Below are positions 17,532-26,388 of a stretch of 64,000 nt of DNA, piece by piece. The notes under the pieces are model-generated. The model saw nothing but the letters and a program-made list of their open reading frames with translations. It did no database searches and was not told where the DNA came from. The position numbers were made by a program, and so were the translations under genes. The DNA is taken from contig NZ_NTGE01000058.1 in assembly GCF_002291145.1 (NCBI RefSeq), positions 124,001-188,000 on the forward strand, in the 5' to 3' direction. This DNA is from Streptomyces sp. SA15 (lineage in GTDB: Bacteria; Actinomycetota; Actinomycetes; Streptomycetales; Streptomycetaceae). Numbering within the stretch: the stretch's first letter is position 1; each line of letters starts with the position of its first letter.

Positions 17532-18788
17532 ATGCCTTCCGCGTCCGGGACGACCCCCGGCAAGCTCCCCTTCGTCGTCTGGGTGCTCGCCGCCGGCACG
17601 TTCCTGATGGGGACCACCGAGTTCGTCGTCGCCGGCCTGCTGCCGGAGCTGGCCGGTGACCTCGGCGTCAGCGTCTCCCATGCCGGCCTGCTGATCACCG
17701 CCTTCGCCATCGGCATGATCGTCGGCTCGCCCACCATGGCCATGGCGACCCTGCGGCTTCCGCAGCGCCTGACGCTGGTCCTGGCCCTGTCCGTGTTCTG
17801 CCTCGGACATCTCGTCGCCGCTCTCAGTACGTCCTTCACGATCGTCCTCGCCGCCCGCGTCGTCACGGCCCTGGCCACCGGAGCGTTCTGGTCCGTCGGC
17901 TTCGTCGTCGCCACCACCGCCGCAGGCCCGCACAACGCCACCCGCGCCACGGGCGTCATGATCGGCGGCCTGACCCTGGCCAACGTCGTCGGCGTGCCGA
18001 TCGGCTCGTTCGCCGGCCAGTTCACCGGCTGGCGCGGCCCCTTCTGGGCCCTGGCCGTCCTCTCCGGGCTCGCCGCCGTGTTCATCGGCCGCTTCATCCC
18101 GGCCCGGGAGCAGCGCGTCCAGGTGTCCCTGCGGGCCGAGGTCGGGGCTCTGCGCCAGGGCCGGCTGTGGCTGGCGCTCGGCGCCGCGATGCTGATTATG
18201 GGCGGTGTCCTGGCGACGTACACCTATGTCACGCCGCTGCTGACCGACCGCGCGGGCATTCCCGCAGGCGCCGTACCGCTGGTCCTCATCGCCTTCGGCG
18301 TCGGCGCCCTGGGCGGCACCACCACGGGCGGCCGCCTGGGCGACCGGCGTCCGATGGCCACCACCATCACGGCCGCCGCGGCCACCGCCCTGGTCCTGTT
18401 CCTGATGATCCCGTTGTCCGGCAATCCGGTGACGGCTACCCTCCTGGTCTTCCTCATGGGCCTGACCGGCTTCACCGTCAACCCGGTCGTCACCGCCCTC
18501 GCCATGCGCTTCGCGGGCGACGCCCCCACCCTCACCTCGTCGCTGACGACCTCCGCCTTCAACACCGGCATCGCCGCCGGTTCGGCGATCGCCGGTACGG
18601 CCCTGGACTCCTCCCTCGGCCTGACCGGCCCGCCCCTGGTCGGCACCGTCATCGCCGCCCTGACGCTGCTGCCCCTCATCGCCCTCGCCGTCCACGGCAC
18701 CTCCCGCCAGGGCCGGATCGTGGCCCGGAGCAGCTCTCCCACACAGCGGCGACACGACGAACCCGCGCAGGTGCCGTCGCAGCACTGA
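17532..18788 (+). CDS. MFS exporter 1 (DHA1-like)
   Basis: 418 residues with about 12 transmembrane segments. The N-terminal GTFLMGTTEFVVAGLLPELA is the hallmark of the AraJ/YdhP-like DHA1 drug-efflux group. A proton-driven exporter of small, possibly toxic molecules is likely. The ATG at 17532 follows AAGGAAAG; upstream in-frame codons cover the promoter. It has its own dyad promoter. A second exporter with very similar opening motifs is encoded at 21796-23046. Confidence 0.9.
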   Translation: MPSASGTTPGKLPFVVWVLAAGTFLMGTTEFVVAGLLPELAGDLGVSVSHAGLLITAFAIGMIVGSPTMAMATLRLPQRLTLVLALSVFCLGHLVAALSTSFTIVLAARVVTALATGAFWSVGFVVATTAAGPHNATRATGVMIGGLTLANVVGVPIGSFAGQFTGWRGPFWALAVLSGLAAVFIGRFIPAREQRVQVSLRAEVGALRQGRLWLALGAAMLIMGGVLATYTYVTPLLTDRAGIPAGAVPLVLIAFGVGALGGTTTGGRLGDRRPMATTITAAAATALVLFLMIPLSGNPVTATLLVFLMGLTGFTVNPVVTALAMRFAGDAPTLTSSLTTSAFNTGIAAGSAIAGTALDSSLGLTGPPLVGTVIAALTLLPLIALAVHGTSRQGRIVARSSSPTQRRHDEPAQVPSQH

Positions 18789-18846
18789 CTCAAGCCTGGA
18801 TCCGCGTACGGCCGACGACATGCCAGCAAGCGAGAGAACTCCGCAC

Positions 18847-19613
18847 ATGACTGTGAGCAGCACGGCCTTCACCGGCAAGGTGGCCTTCGTGACCGGAGCC
18901 GGCTCCGGCATCGGCCGCACCACCGCCGTCGCCTTCGCCCGCGCGGGTGCCCGCGTAGCCCTGGCCGACCTGTCCGCGGACGGACTGCGGGAGACCGCAC
19001 GGCTCGTCGAGGAAGCGGGCGGACCGGTTCTGGCCCTCACCCGTGACGTCACCAGCGAAGACGAGGTGGGGTCCGCGCTGGACGACACCATCCAGGCGTT
19101 CGGACGACTGGACGTCGCCTGCAACAACGCCGGAGTCGAACAACCGGTCACATCGGCCGCGGACATCACGAAGGACGAGTGGGACCGTGCCGTCGGTGTC
19201 AGCCTGACCGGGATGTTCCTGTGCATGAAGCATCAGATCCCCTGATGCTTCAGAACGGAGGCGGCGCGATCGTCAACGCCTCGTCAGGTGCCGGCGTCAA
19301 GGGCTTCAAGGGACAGGCGGCCTACGCCGCCGCCAAGCACGGCGTCATCGGTCTGACCCGCTCCACCGCCCTCGACTACGCGGCGTCCGACGTCCGCGTC
19401 AACGCCGTCTGCCCCGGCATCATCGACACCGAGATGATCCAGCGCTTCGCCGAAAGCACCCCCGGAGGACGGGACGCCCTGGTCGCGGACGAGCCGATCG
19501 GACGCCTGGGCACGCCGGAAGAGATCGCGGCCGCTGTGCTCTGGCTCTGCTCGGACGCTGCCTCCTTCGCCACCGGCCACGCCCTGGTCGTCGACGGCGG
19601 CCAAACCGTCTGA
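18847..19613 (+). pseudogene. SDR oxidoreductase with a single-base frameshift
   Basis: Two frames together encode a complete SDR of about 255 residues. The first (18847-19245) has TGAGSGIG and NNAGV; the second (to 19613) has the catalytic YAAAKHG, the [12 protein letters not shown] loop and the C-terminal DGG. The break is at about 19240, where ATC CCC TGA needs one extra C to read ATC CCC CTG ATG. A C-run makes either a real inactivating deletion or a sequencing slip plausible. It is closely similar to the intact SDR at 19710. Confidence 0.85.
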
Positions 19614-19709
19614 CGGCGGCGCGGCAAGGCGTCGTGCCGCCGCAGCTCATCCAGGCACCCCTGACATCAGTCGTGCCGCCACATCTCCTCACCTGAAGGG
19701 GCACCACCC

Positions 19710-20477
19710 GTGAATCCCAGCTACGACTTCACCGGCCAGGTCGCTCTTGTCACCGGAGCCGGCGCCGGTATGGGCCTGGCCACCGCCCGCGCGTTCGCCG
19801 CGTCCGGAGCCGCCGTCGCCCTCACCGACATCGACGAAGCGGCCCTGACGGCAGCCGCGAAGGACCTCACCGACGCAGGTCATCGGGTCCTCTCTCTCAC
19901 CTGTGACGTCAGCGACGAGGACCAGGTCGCCGCCGCAGTGGACCGAACCGTCGAGACCTTCGGCCGCCTCGACATGGCCTACAACAACGCCGGCATCCAG
20001 ATCCCACCCAGCGACGCCGCCGACGAGCCCGCCGAACGATTCGACCGCGTCAACGCCATCAACCTCCGCGGCGTGTGGGCCTGCATGAAGCACGAGCTGC
20101 GGCACATGCGTGCCCAGAGCAGCGGCGCGATCGTCAACTGCTCCTCCCTGGGCGGCCTGGTCGGCCTGCCCGGCCGCGCCTCCTACCACGCCTCCAAGCA
20201 CGGCGTGATCGGCCTGACGAGCAGCGCGGCGCTCGAATACGCCCCGCGCGGCATCCGCATCAACGCCGTCTGCCCGGGCACCATCGACACCCCCATGGTC
20301 AGCGACATGATCGCCAAGGGAGAACTCGACCGCGCCGAGGCCGAGGCCAACCAGCCCATCAACCGGCTCGGCACCGCCGAGGAGATCGCCCAGGCGGTCC
20401 TGTGGCTGTGCAGCCCCGGGGCGGGTTTCGTCGTCGGCATCGCCCTGCCCGTGGACGGCGGCTACGTGGCCCGCTAG
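19710..20477 (+). CDS. Short-chain dehydrogenase/reductase (glucose-1-DH-like)
   Basis: A 255-residue classical SDR: TGAGAGMG cofactor loop (residues 13-20), NNAGI, catalytic Ser in NCSSLGG, YHASKHG with catalytic Tyr and Lys, and NAVCPGTIDTPM. GAAGGGG precedes the GTG at 19710. It is co-directional with the frameshifted SDR and the cupin gene, so the group may act on one carbonyl substrate. Cofactor and substrate are unknown. Confidence 0.92.
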   Translation: MNPSYDFTGQVALVTGAGAGMGLATARAFAASGAAVALTDIDEAALTAAAKDLTDAGHRVLSLTCDVSDEDQVAAAVDRTVETFGRLDMAYNNAGIQIPPSDAADEPAERFDRVNAINLRGVWACMKHELRHMRAQSSGAIVNCSSLGGLVGLPGRASYHASKHGVIGLTSSAALEYAPRGIRINAVCPGTIDTPMVSDMIAKGELDRAEAEANQPINRLGTAEEIAQAVLWLCSPGAGFVVGIALPVDGGYVAR

Positions 20478-20513
20478 GGACCACCCACGCATCGACAACT
20501 CTGGAGAGACACC

Positions 20514-20927
20514 ATGGAATTCATCAAGCAGCAGCCCAGCAGCAAGGCCCCGGCGGACTGGTTCACCGGCGACGTGTGGTGGGACGTCATCGTGGCCGGC
20601 CAGGCCCCGTCGAGGATGCGTGCCAACCTGGTCCGCTTCTCACCGGGCGCCCGCACCAACTGGCATTCCCACGCCGTGGGCCAGACCCTGCACGTCGTTT
20701 CCGGGATCGCCCTCATCGGCACCCGGGACGGCACTCTCTTCGAGGCCCACCCCGGCGAGACCGTCGCCTGCCCGCCGAACGAGGAGCACTGGCACGGCGC
20801 CGCCCCCGACCGGTTCATGGAGCACATCGCCCTGTGGGAGGGCACAAGCGACGGCACCCCCGAGACCAGTTGGGCCGAGCCGGTCACCGACCGGCAGTAC
20901 AACGGCCCCCGCACCCGCGACCAGTAG
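20514..20927 (+). CDS. Cupin similar to manganese hydroxynitrile lyase-type enzymes
   Basis: 137 residues, a single-domain cupin. Metal ligands are unusual: His51 and His53 in NWHSHAVGQ, then Gln57 where most cupins have Glu, with His92 or His94 in EEHWHGA. The His-x-His-x3-Gln...His pattern is that of the small bacterial cupins with manganese-dependent (R)-hydroxynitrile lyase activity. GGAGAGA precedes the ATG. It lies 36 bases after the SDR gene, suggesting joint carbonyl chemistry. Lyase activity is only a family-based guess. Confidence 0.8.
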   Translation: MEFIKQQPSSKAPADWFTGDVWWDVIVAGQAPSRMRANLVRFSPGARTNWHSHAVGQTLHVVSGIALIGTRDGTLFEAHPGETVACPPNEEHWHGAAPDRFMEHIALWEGTSDGTPETSWAEPVTDRQYNGPRTRDQ

Positions 20928-21054
20928 CCCCCGGCCCATCGATCAAGCGTCCGGGCTCGTTCAGGACGCCACAGCGTCCCGGGGACGGCCGCATGTCTCG
21001 TCCCGCGTGCACCTGCCCCCGATGACGTCGGTCAGTCACTCCCGAGGGAGCGCC

Positions 21055-21101
21055 AAGGGGGGAAATCTCCCTGCCACGCGAATTGCCGGTGGTGCGAGGC
21101 T
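21055..21101 (+). promoter_or_regulatory. Dyad promoter before the decayed regulator
   Basis: AAGGGGGGAAATCTCCC (21055-21071), then 21 bases and TGCGAGGCT (21093-21101). The motif and spacing match the other dyad promoters. Downstream lies only the broken regulator gene, so this promoter may be orphaned. Confidence 0.65.
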
Positions 21102-21269
21102 CCCCAAGTGACCGGTAGCCGCTGCCAGAGCGCGTGGTTGCCGACTTCCCGCGGTGACGACGCCGCTCTCCCCTCCCGCCGATGTGTGCGGCCGATCCCT
21201 CCGCGATGCGAAGGCGTACGGTTCCCTCATCGGCGCGGAAGAGGCGACGGCCGCCGTCCAGCCGTGTCT

Positions 21270-21780
21270 CTTGGCTCGATCAGCACGGACTACTACACGT
21301 GTCTGGGCTGGGCGACCTCCTCGCGGCGCAGTCCTTCAACCGTGACCCCGGCGCCTTCCACGCACCGCAGTTCCCGGCAGGGCCGTATGCAGGCGTCGGC
21401 TCCATGCTCGACATCCTCGCCCGCGTTATGCGGCTGGACGACAACGAGGGGGCTGTCTCTTCCAGTTCGCGGCCGAAACCCCGTCCGCACGTGGCGCCGC
21501 GGCGTGCGGCGGATCCAGCCGCGACTGCAGCGGATGCCGGGCGACGTCACCTCCTTCGCCGCGATGCGATGGTGCAGGGCGGCGGTGACATCCTGGTGTG
21601 GAACGCGCGGCGGCCGGGCTGGTCACCGACTTCTCCGGTGTCCGGGGGAAGCACCGCAACTACCCACGGCTCCTGTCCACCGAACCGACGCTGTGTGGCC
21701 CGGACGCCGACCCTGCCCCGGGTCTCCCACCCACGAGCGGCTGCGCATCCTCGCCTCCTGGGCCGACCAGAAAGGTGGCG
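21270..21780 (+). pseudogene. Decayed MmyB-like regulator with internal inversion
   Basis: Pieces of an XRE/MmyB-like protein occur in shifting frames: SISTDYYTCLG (about 21277), GRMQASAP (about 21382), MLDILARVMRLDD, GDILVWNARR, LVTDFSGVRGKHRNYPRLL and PTHERLRILASWA near 21730. Between the first two, the helix-turn-helix piece GLRREEVAQ is found on the opposite strand (about 21303-21375), so a short segment has been inverted. It cannot encode a functional protein. Nearest relative: the regulator at 13992-14861. Confidence 0.8.
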
Positions 21781-21795
21781 CCGTCGTCTACCGCG

Positions 21796-23046
21796 TCAGC
21801 CAATGGCCTGAGGGCCGCACCCGATCGACTGGTCTGCGGCTGCTCGGGGGTGAGGCCGGGGCCTCTCGGCGCGGGTGGCGCGCATCAGCGCGAGCGCGGT
21901 CAGCGGTACGAGGGTGAGCGCTGCCGCTACTGTGCCGACCAGCGGCGGTCCTGCTTGCCCCAGCGGTGAGGCCAGCGCGATGCCCGCGGTCCAAGAGCCG
22001 AGGGCAATGCCCACGTTGGGCGCCGCGCCGCTGAGCCCGGAGGCGAGGGTGGGCGCGGAACCGGCGAAGCGCAGGGCCAGTGCGCCGAGCGCCGGGGTCG
22101 GGGCGAAGCCGGTCATCCCCAAGAGGGTCACCAGCACGACGGCCGCCACGGGGCTGGGGGAGAGCAAGGTCAGCAACAGCAGCACCAGCGTGGTCGCGGC
22201 GGCGGCCGTGATGAGCGTGGCAAGGGGTCGGCGGTCGCCAAGGCGCCCGCCGATCGTGGTGCCCAGCAGGGCGCCCAAGCCGTAGCCGGTCAGGACCACG
22301 GGCACGGCTCCAGCGGGGATGCCGGCCCGCTCGGTGAGCAAGGGCGAGATGTAGGTGTACGTCGCCAGCACACCGCCCATCAGCAGCGTCATGGAACTCA
22401 GCGTCAACCAGACCCGGACATCCCGCAGCGCGGCGAACTCGGCCCGGGCGGAAGGCGCTTCGCGCCGCTCGTCGGCAGGGATGTACCGGCCGATGACCGC
22501 CGCCGCGCCGGCTGACAGCGCGGCCAGCACCCAGAACGGCCCTCGCCAGCCCGACAGTTGCCCCAGCCACGCGCCCAGCGGCACGCCGGCCACGGTGGCC
22601 ACGGTCATACCTCCGAGGAGCATGCCCAGAGCCCGTGACGTCGCAGCCGGCCCTGCCGCGGTCGTGGCCACGATCGCGCCGACGCACCAGAAGGTCCCGG
22701 TGGCCAGTGCGGTCACCACGCGGGCCACCAGCACGAGCGCGAAGGACGAGCTGAGCGCGGCGACCAGGTGCCCCAGAGCGAAGACGACGAGCGCGAGGAT
22801 CAGCGTGGAGCGCCGGGGCAGGCGCAGCGTCGCGACAGCCATCACAGGCGCCCCGACGGTCATGCCGACCGCGAACGCCGTGATCAGCAGACCTGCCTGA
22901 GACAGGGAGACATCCAGATCATCGGCGATCTCGGGCAGCAGGCCCGCGATGACGAATTCGGTGGCGCCCATGAGAAACGTTCCGAAGGACAACACCAGAA
23001 CAACGAAAGGCAGTTTGCGGGGTCGGTCGGCGGTCGTGGATGACAT
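21796..23046 (-). CDS. MFS exporter 2 (DHA1-like)
   Basis: 416 residues with about 12 membrane spans. The start, KLPFVVLVLSFGTFLMGATEFVIAGLLPEIADDL, is clearly paralogous to exporter 1. GLGALLGTTIGGRLGDRRP is the conserved inter-helix loop. It has its own dyad promoter and points towards the regulator remnant. Upstream GAGAATC is only a weak ribosome site. Likely a proton-coupled efflux pump for a small molecule handled by this regulon. Confidence 0.9.
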   Translation of the reverse strand: MSSTTADRPRKLPFVVLVLSFGTFLMGATEFVIAGLLPEIADDLDVSLSQAGLLITAFAVGMTVGAPVMAVATLRLPRRSTLILALVVFALGHLVAALSSSFALVLVARVVTALATGTFWCVGAIVATTAAGPAATSRALGMLLGGMTVATVAGVPLGAWLGQLSGWRGPFWVLAALSAGAAAVIGRYIPADERREAPSARAEFAALRDVRVWLTLSSMTLLMGGVLATYTYISPLLTERAGIPAGAVPVVLTGYGLGALLGTTIGGRLGDRRPLATLITAAAATTLVLLLLTLLSPSPVAAVVLVTLLGMTGFAPTPALGALALRFAGSAPTLASGLSGAAPNVGIALGSWTAGIALASPLGQAGPPLVGTVAAALTLVPLTALALMRATRAERPRPHPRAAADQSIGCGPQAIG

Positions 23047-23104
23047 TCGATGGGATTCTCTTTTTCAGGGTCATGTGCGACCGCGGCGGGGTGGCGGCCC
23101 GTAG

Positions 23105-23150
23105 AGCATCGCACCGCATGGGCGTTCTGTGAGGGGGAGGAATTTCTCCC
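23105..23150 (-). promoter_or_regulatory. Dyad promoter before MFS exporter 2
   Basis: On the minus strand GGGAGAAATTCCTCCC is followed, 21 bases after CTCCC, by TGCGATGCT (complement of 23105-23113). The exporter ATG is about 59 bases further on. Same architecture and spacing as the plus-strand sites. Confidence 0.68.
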
Positions 23151-23176
23151 TGCTTCATGGCGAAAGCGGCGAGTCC

Positions 23177-23959
23177 TTACCGGTGGCCGCCGCTTTGCGG
23201 CCTGCGCCGGGCGGCCACGGCCGAGCCTGCCAACAGCGCGAGGGAGGCAAGGGTGAGCCGGCCGGCGAGGGACGGGCAGTCCGACGGTGTGTCGTAGCCG
23301 CCGTCATCGAGCCCGGCCTGACGTTCGAAGTGGTTGAACGCGCCGGGGAAGAACGCCTCGTCCAGGGCGTACAGCGCGGGGAAGGCGGCAGGGCCGCCGA
23401 CGAGCGAGAAGGCCGCCCACTGGTCGGCGTGCCGGGCCTCGTGTTCGGCCAGGCGCTGCGTGCGCGGCGAGCCCACATCCATGTGCTGGTCGGTCAGGAA
23501 AACCGTGCCGAACATGGTGCCGGCGCGGACGACCCCGTCGTTCAGGACCACAGCGGTAGTCCCGTTGTCGCCCTGACGTACCTCGCCGCCCTTGCCGAGG
23601 CCGTAGAGCAGGGCCGCTCCGGAGACCGGCGCGTTGACCACCAGACGGGTGTTCCCCCACAGACCTCCGTCACCTTCGGATCCGGCCACGGCGAATGCAG
23701 CGCCAGACGCCAGCTGCACCGCCGCCCCGACCGCGACCACCCCGCGCCGCAGCCGGGACGACGCCCGCCCCCGCAGCGTGCCGACGACGGCGAGGACAAG
23801 GCCCACGAGGCCGCCACAGAGCAGGCACGCCACCCACCACAATGCTTTGCGGGCTCTTCGGTTCCCCGGCCGCATGGCGGGCGCCCCTCGCTCCGGGGCC
23901 GCAGGCCGGTGTTCCGCGGAAACCGTGGGAGCGGGCCGGTCCAGCGTCGACGTCGTCAC
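23177..23959 (-). CDS. Membrane protein with HEARH motif
   Basis: 260 residues from a GTG with an ideal GGGAGG ribosome site; the frame is open further upstream but without such a site. Hydrophobic segments near residues 37-58 and 64-85, and a C-terminal one followed by basic residues, suggest membrane anchoring. Residues around LAEHEARHADQWAAF contain H-E-x-x-H, as in zinc metallopeptidase-like proteins, but no confident family was recognised. It is driven by a bipartite dyad promoter about 140 bases upstream. The function is unknown. Confidence 0.7.
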   Translation of the reverse strand: MTTSTLDRPAPTVSAEHRPAAPERGAPAMRPGNRRARKALWWVACLLCGGLVGLVLAVVGTLRGRASSRLRRGVVAVGAAVQLASGAAFAVAGSEGDGGLWGNTRLVVNAPVSGAALLYGLGKGGEVRQGDNGTTAVVLNDGVVRAGTMFGTVFLTDQHMDVGSPRTQRLAEHEARHADQWAAFSLVGGPAAFPALYALDEAFFPGAFNHFERQAGLDDGGYDTPSDCPSLAGRLTLASLALLAGSAVAARRRPQSGGHR

Positions 23960-24099
23960 GGGCACCTCCCGAAGTCCCGGTCGGCGCTCGTGACAGAGAT
24001 GACCTTGCTCATCGTTTCCTTGCGTTCCGTCGACGGTTTCCAGATCATGCACAGGAATTTCCAGGGCGTGATCCATCAGCGAGAAATACTCGATTTCCG

Positions 24100-24182
24100 A
24101 CCCTCACACGCGGGGGTGGGCCCGAAAAGAGGAGAAATCCATCCGGGAAGAAGAACATCCCGGTAGGAAACTCTCCCCCCTT
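24100..24182 (-). promoter_or_regulatory. Bipartite dyad promoter before the membrane protein gene
   Basis: Read on the minus strand, GGGGGGAGAGTTTCCTACC is followed by a second half ending ATTTCTCCT. After 21 bases comes TGTGAGGGT (complement of 24100-24108). It aligns along its length with the site at 14896-14976, including the CTTTTCG and CGCG stretches of the spacer, which indicates duplication of a whole promoter. Confidence 0.68.
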
Positions 24183-24189
24183 GCCGGGC

Positions 24190-25110
24190 AGTACGTCGGA
24201 CCAGGCACGTTGGGCGACGAGGGTCCGCAGTTGATCCGCGGTCATCAGCGGTCCGTCCGAGCCGCCGGGGCGGACGGTGGAGCGAATCCCGGTAGACGTA
24301 GCGAGATGACCGTCGACTCGTGGACATTCGAGGCCGGTGGAGTCCATCGAGTCGCCACCGTCGCGCGCGGGTCGAGGCCGCCGTAGCGTGGGCGTCCGGC
24401 GACCACGGCGGAGTTGGTGCGTGAAGCCGTCGGCCGGGTTGCCGTCTTTGACCTGCACGGCGAAGGCCGTCCAGTCGTAGAGGCGCTCGCCCTCGACGCC
24501 GTCGCTGCAGGAGGGGCATCCCAGCGGTCACGGGTTTCGCGCAGTGGAACAGGTCATCGGCGCGCTTCACGGCCGGCCGGCGCGGCTTGCCCGGCGGGCC
24601 GTGGAGCGGGAGGGGGACCGGGGCGCCGAACATGTACGGCACCTTCCGCCCCTGGCACCAGGCCCGAAGCTGCGGGCCACGGCCGTAGCCGGCGTCGGCC
24701 GGTACCCAGGAGAACGGCGCTTGGGCCGCGCAGGCCCTGCTCCAGCATGGTGATGGCCAGTTCGGGCTTGGTGGTGAAGGCGATCCCGTGGGGCACCCCG
24801 CCTGGCGGCACCGGTCGCGGTTGTCCGTCCATTCCCCGGGCAGACAATGGATGACGCAATCGCGAACCGCTCACGCAGCCGGTCGGCGTCCCACACCGAC
24901 CCGTTGAGGAGCCAGCGCATCGGTCTGCGCTCACATGCCCGGCACGCTCCGACAGTGTCCAGCCGTTCTTCTTCGGCAGCTCCGTCAGCAGCCCCGTGAT
25001 GAACTGCGAGATCACCACCCGAGGCCCCGGCCGGTTGAACAAGTACCCCGATGAACCAGTCAACGCGGGCAATTCAGCATCCCGCCCGCCCATCTGCTCA
25101 ACCGTCACAC
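24190..25110 (-). pseudogene. Degraded IS701-family transposase
   Basis: Transposase-like pieces occur in several minus-strand frames: RVVISQFITGLLTELPKKNGWTLSERAGH, then RWLLNGSVWDADRLRERF, then GVPHGIAFTTKPELAITMLEQGL, in the order expected of an IS701-type transposase. Many frameshifts and deletions separate them. No terminal inverted repeats were recognised. The remnant lies between the dyad-promoter region and moaA, marking past insertion activity. Confidence 0.72.
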
Positions 25111-25398
25111 CACCGGCGCGTATCAGCCGGCTGGATTCTGTGCCTCTCCTCGCACAATTGGTCCGCTGGTGGAGGTGCCGGTCCAACTGGCGAGGATGTC
25201 GAGGGCCTCGGCGGAAGGGGAAGCGGGCTCGGGAGTGAGGATGACGAGGGATTTACATGGTCACCCGCCCCCGCTACGCCTCCATCGGCGAACTGTGGAT
25301 CATGCCCACTGACCAGCCCTGACCTCCCCACGCCCCCAGACGCCGCCGCACCACGCCCGAGTGACACGGACGAACCCGCAGTTCACTCGGCCGTGCCA
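25111..25398. other. Intergenic stretch, nothing recognised
   Basis: These 288 bases lie between the transposase remnant and the end of moaA. No coding motif, repeat or clear hairpin was seen. Confidence 0.4.
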
Positions 25399-26388
25399 CT
25401 AGCCGCCGATCGCGGACATCGGCCGGTCCGGCTGGACGAACGTCGGGTCGTCGAGGCCCGCGCCCGCCTTCTTGCCCCACATCGCCTCGCGCCAGACGCG
25501 GGCGATCTCCTTGTCGAAGGCGCCGGAGCGCAGGGCGGTGCGGAGGTCGGTCTCCTCTCGGGCGAAGAGGCAGGTGCGCACCTGGCCGTCGGCCGTGAGG
25601 CGGGTGCGGTCGCAGGCCGTGCAGAACGGGCGGGTGACGGAGGCGATGACGCCGACGCGGTGCGGGCCGCCGTCCACGATCCAGCGCTCGGCCGGGGCCG
25701 AGCCGCGCTCGTCGGAGCCCTCCTCGGTGAGGTCGAAGCGGGTGCGCAGGGAGGTCAGGATGTCCCCGGCGGTGATCATGCCGTCGCGCTTCCAGCCGTG
25801 CTGGGCGTCCAGGGGCATCTGCTCGATGAAGCGCAGTTCGTAGTCGTGTTCCACCGCCCAGGCGAGGAGGTCGGGGGCCTCGTCGTTGTTCAGTCCGGGC
25901 ATCAGGACGGAGTTGACCTTGACCGGGGTCAGGCCCGCCTCGCGGGCGGCGTCCAGGCCCTCCAGGACGTCCTGGTGGCGGTTCCGGCGGGTGAGGGTCT
26001 TGAAGACGTCCGGGCGCAGGGTGTCCAGGGAGACGTTGACCCGGTCCAGGCCCGCCGCCTTCAGGGCGGCCGCGGTGCGCTTGAGGCCGATGCCGTTGGT
26101 GGTGAGGGACACCTGGGGGCGCGGCTCGAGGGCCGCGACGCGCTCGGCGATGCCGACCAGGCCGGGCCGCAGCAGGGGCTCGCCGCCGGTGAAGCGGACC
26201 TCCTTGATGCCGAGGGAGGTGACGGCGATGTCGATCAGGCGGACGATCTCGTCGTCGGTGAGCAGGTCGGGCTTGGCGAGCCACTGCAGGCCCTCTTCCG
26301 GCATGCAGTAGGTGCAGCGCAGATTGCAGCGGTCGGTCAGCGAGACCCGCAGGTCGGTGGCCTGCCGGCCGTAGGTGTCGATCAGCAT
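25399..26388 (-). CDS. moaA: GTP 3',8-cyclase MoaA
   Basis: A 329-residue radical SAM enzyme for the first step of molybdenum-cofactor synthesis. The N-terminal 4Fe-4S/SAM motif is CNLRCTYC (residues 17-24), followed by FTGGEPLLR. The C-terminal second cluster has CTACDRTRLTADGQVRTC, and the protein ends in the Gly-Gly needed for activity. The ATG at 26388 overlaps the end of xdhC by seven bases, so the two are translationally linked. It sits downstream of two molybdoenzyme operons and presumably supports their cofactor supply. Confidence 0.96.
   Translation of the reverse strand: MLIDTYGRQATDLRVSLTDRCNLRCTYCMPEEGLQWLAKPDLLTDDEIVRLIDIAVTSLGIKEVRFTGGEPLLRPGLVGIAERVAALEPRPQVSLTTNGIGLKRTAAALKAAGLDRVNVSLDTLRPDVFKTLTRRNRHQDVLEGLDAAREAGLTPVKVNSVLMPGLNNDEAPDLLAWAVEHDYELRFIEQMPLDAQHGWKRDGMITAGDILTSLRTRFDLTEEGSDERGSAPAERWIVDGGPHRVGVIASVTRPFCTACDRTRLTADGQVRTCLFAREETDLRTALRSGAFDKEIARVWREAMWGKKAGAGLDDPTFVQPDRPMSAIGG

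Noticed and set aside
16050..19226. A 1058-codon open frame on the minus strand
   Set aside because: It is antisense to the SDR-like, lipoprotein, MFS and SDR genes, has very low complexity (Gly, Arg, Asp, Glu rich) and no motif; such long antisense frames are common in DNA this GC-rich.
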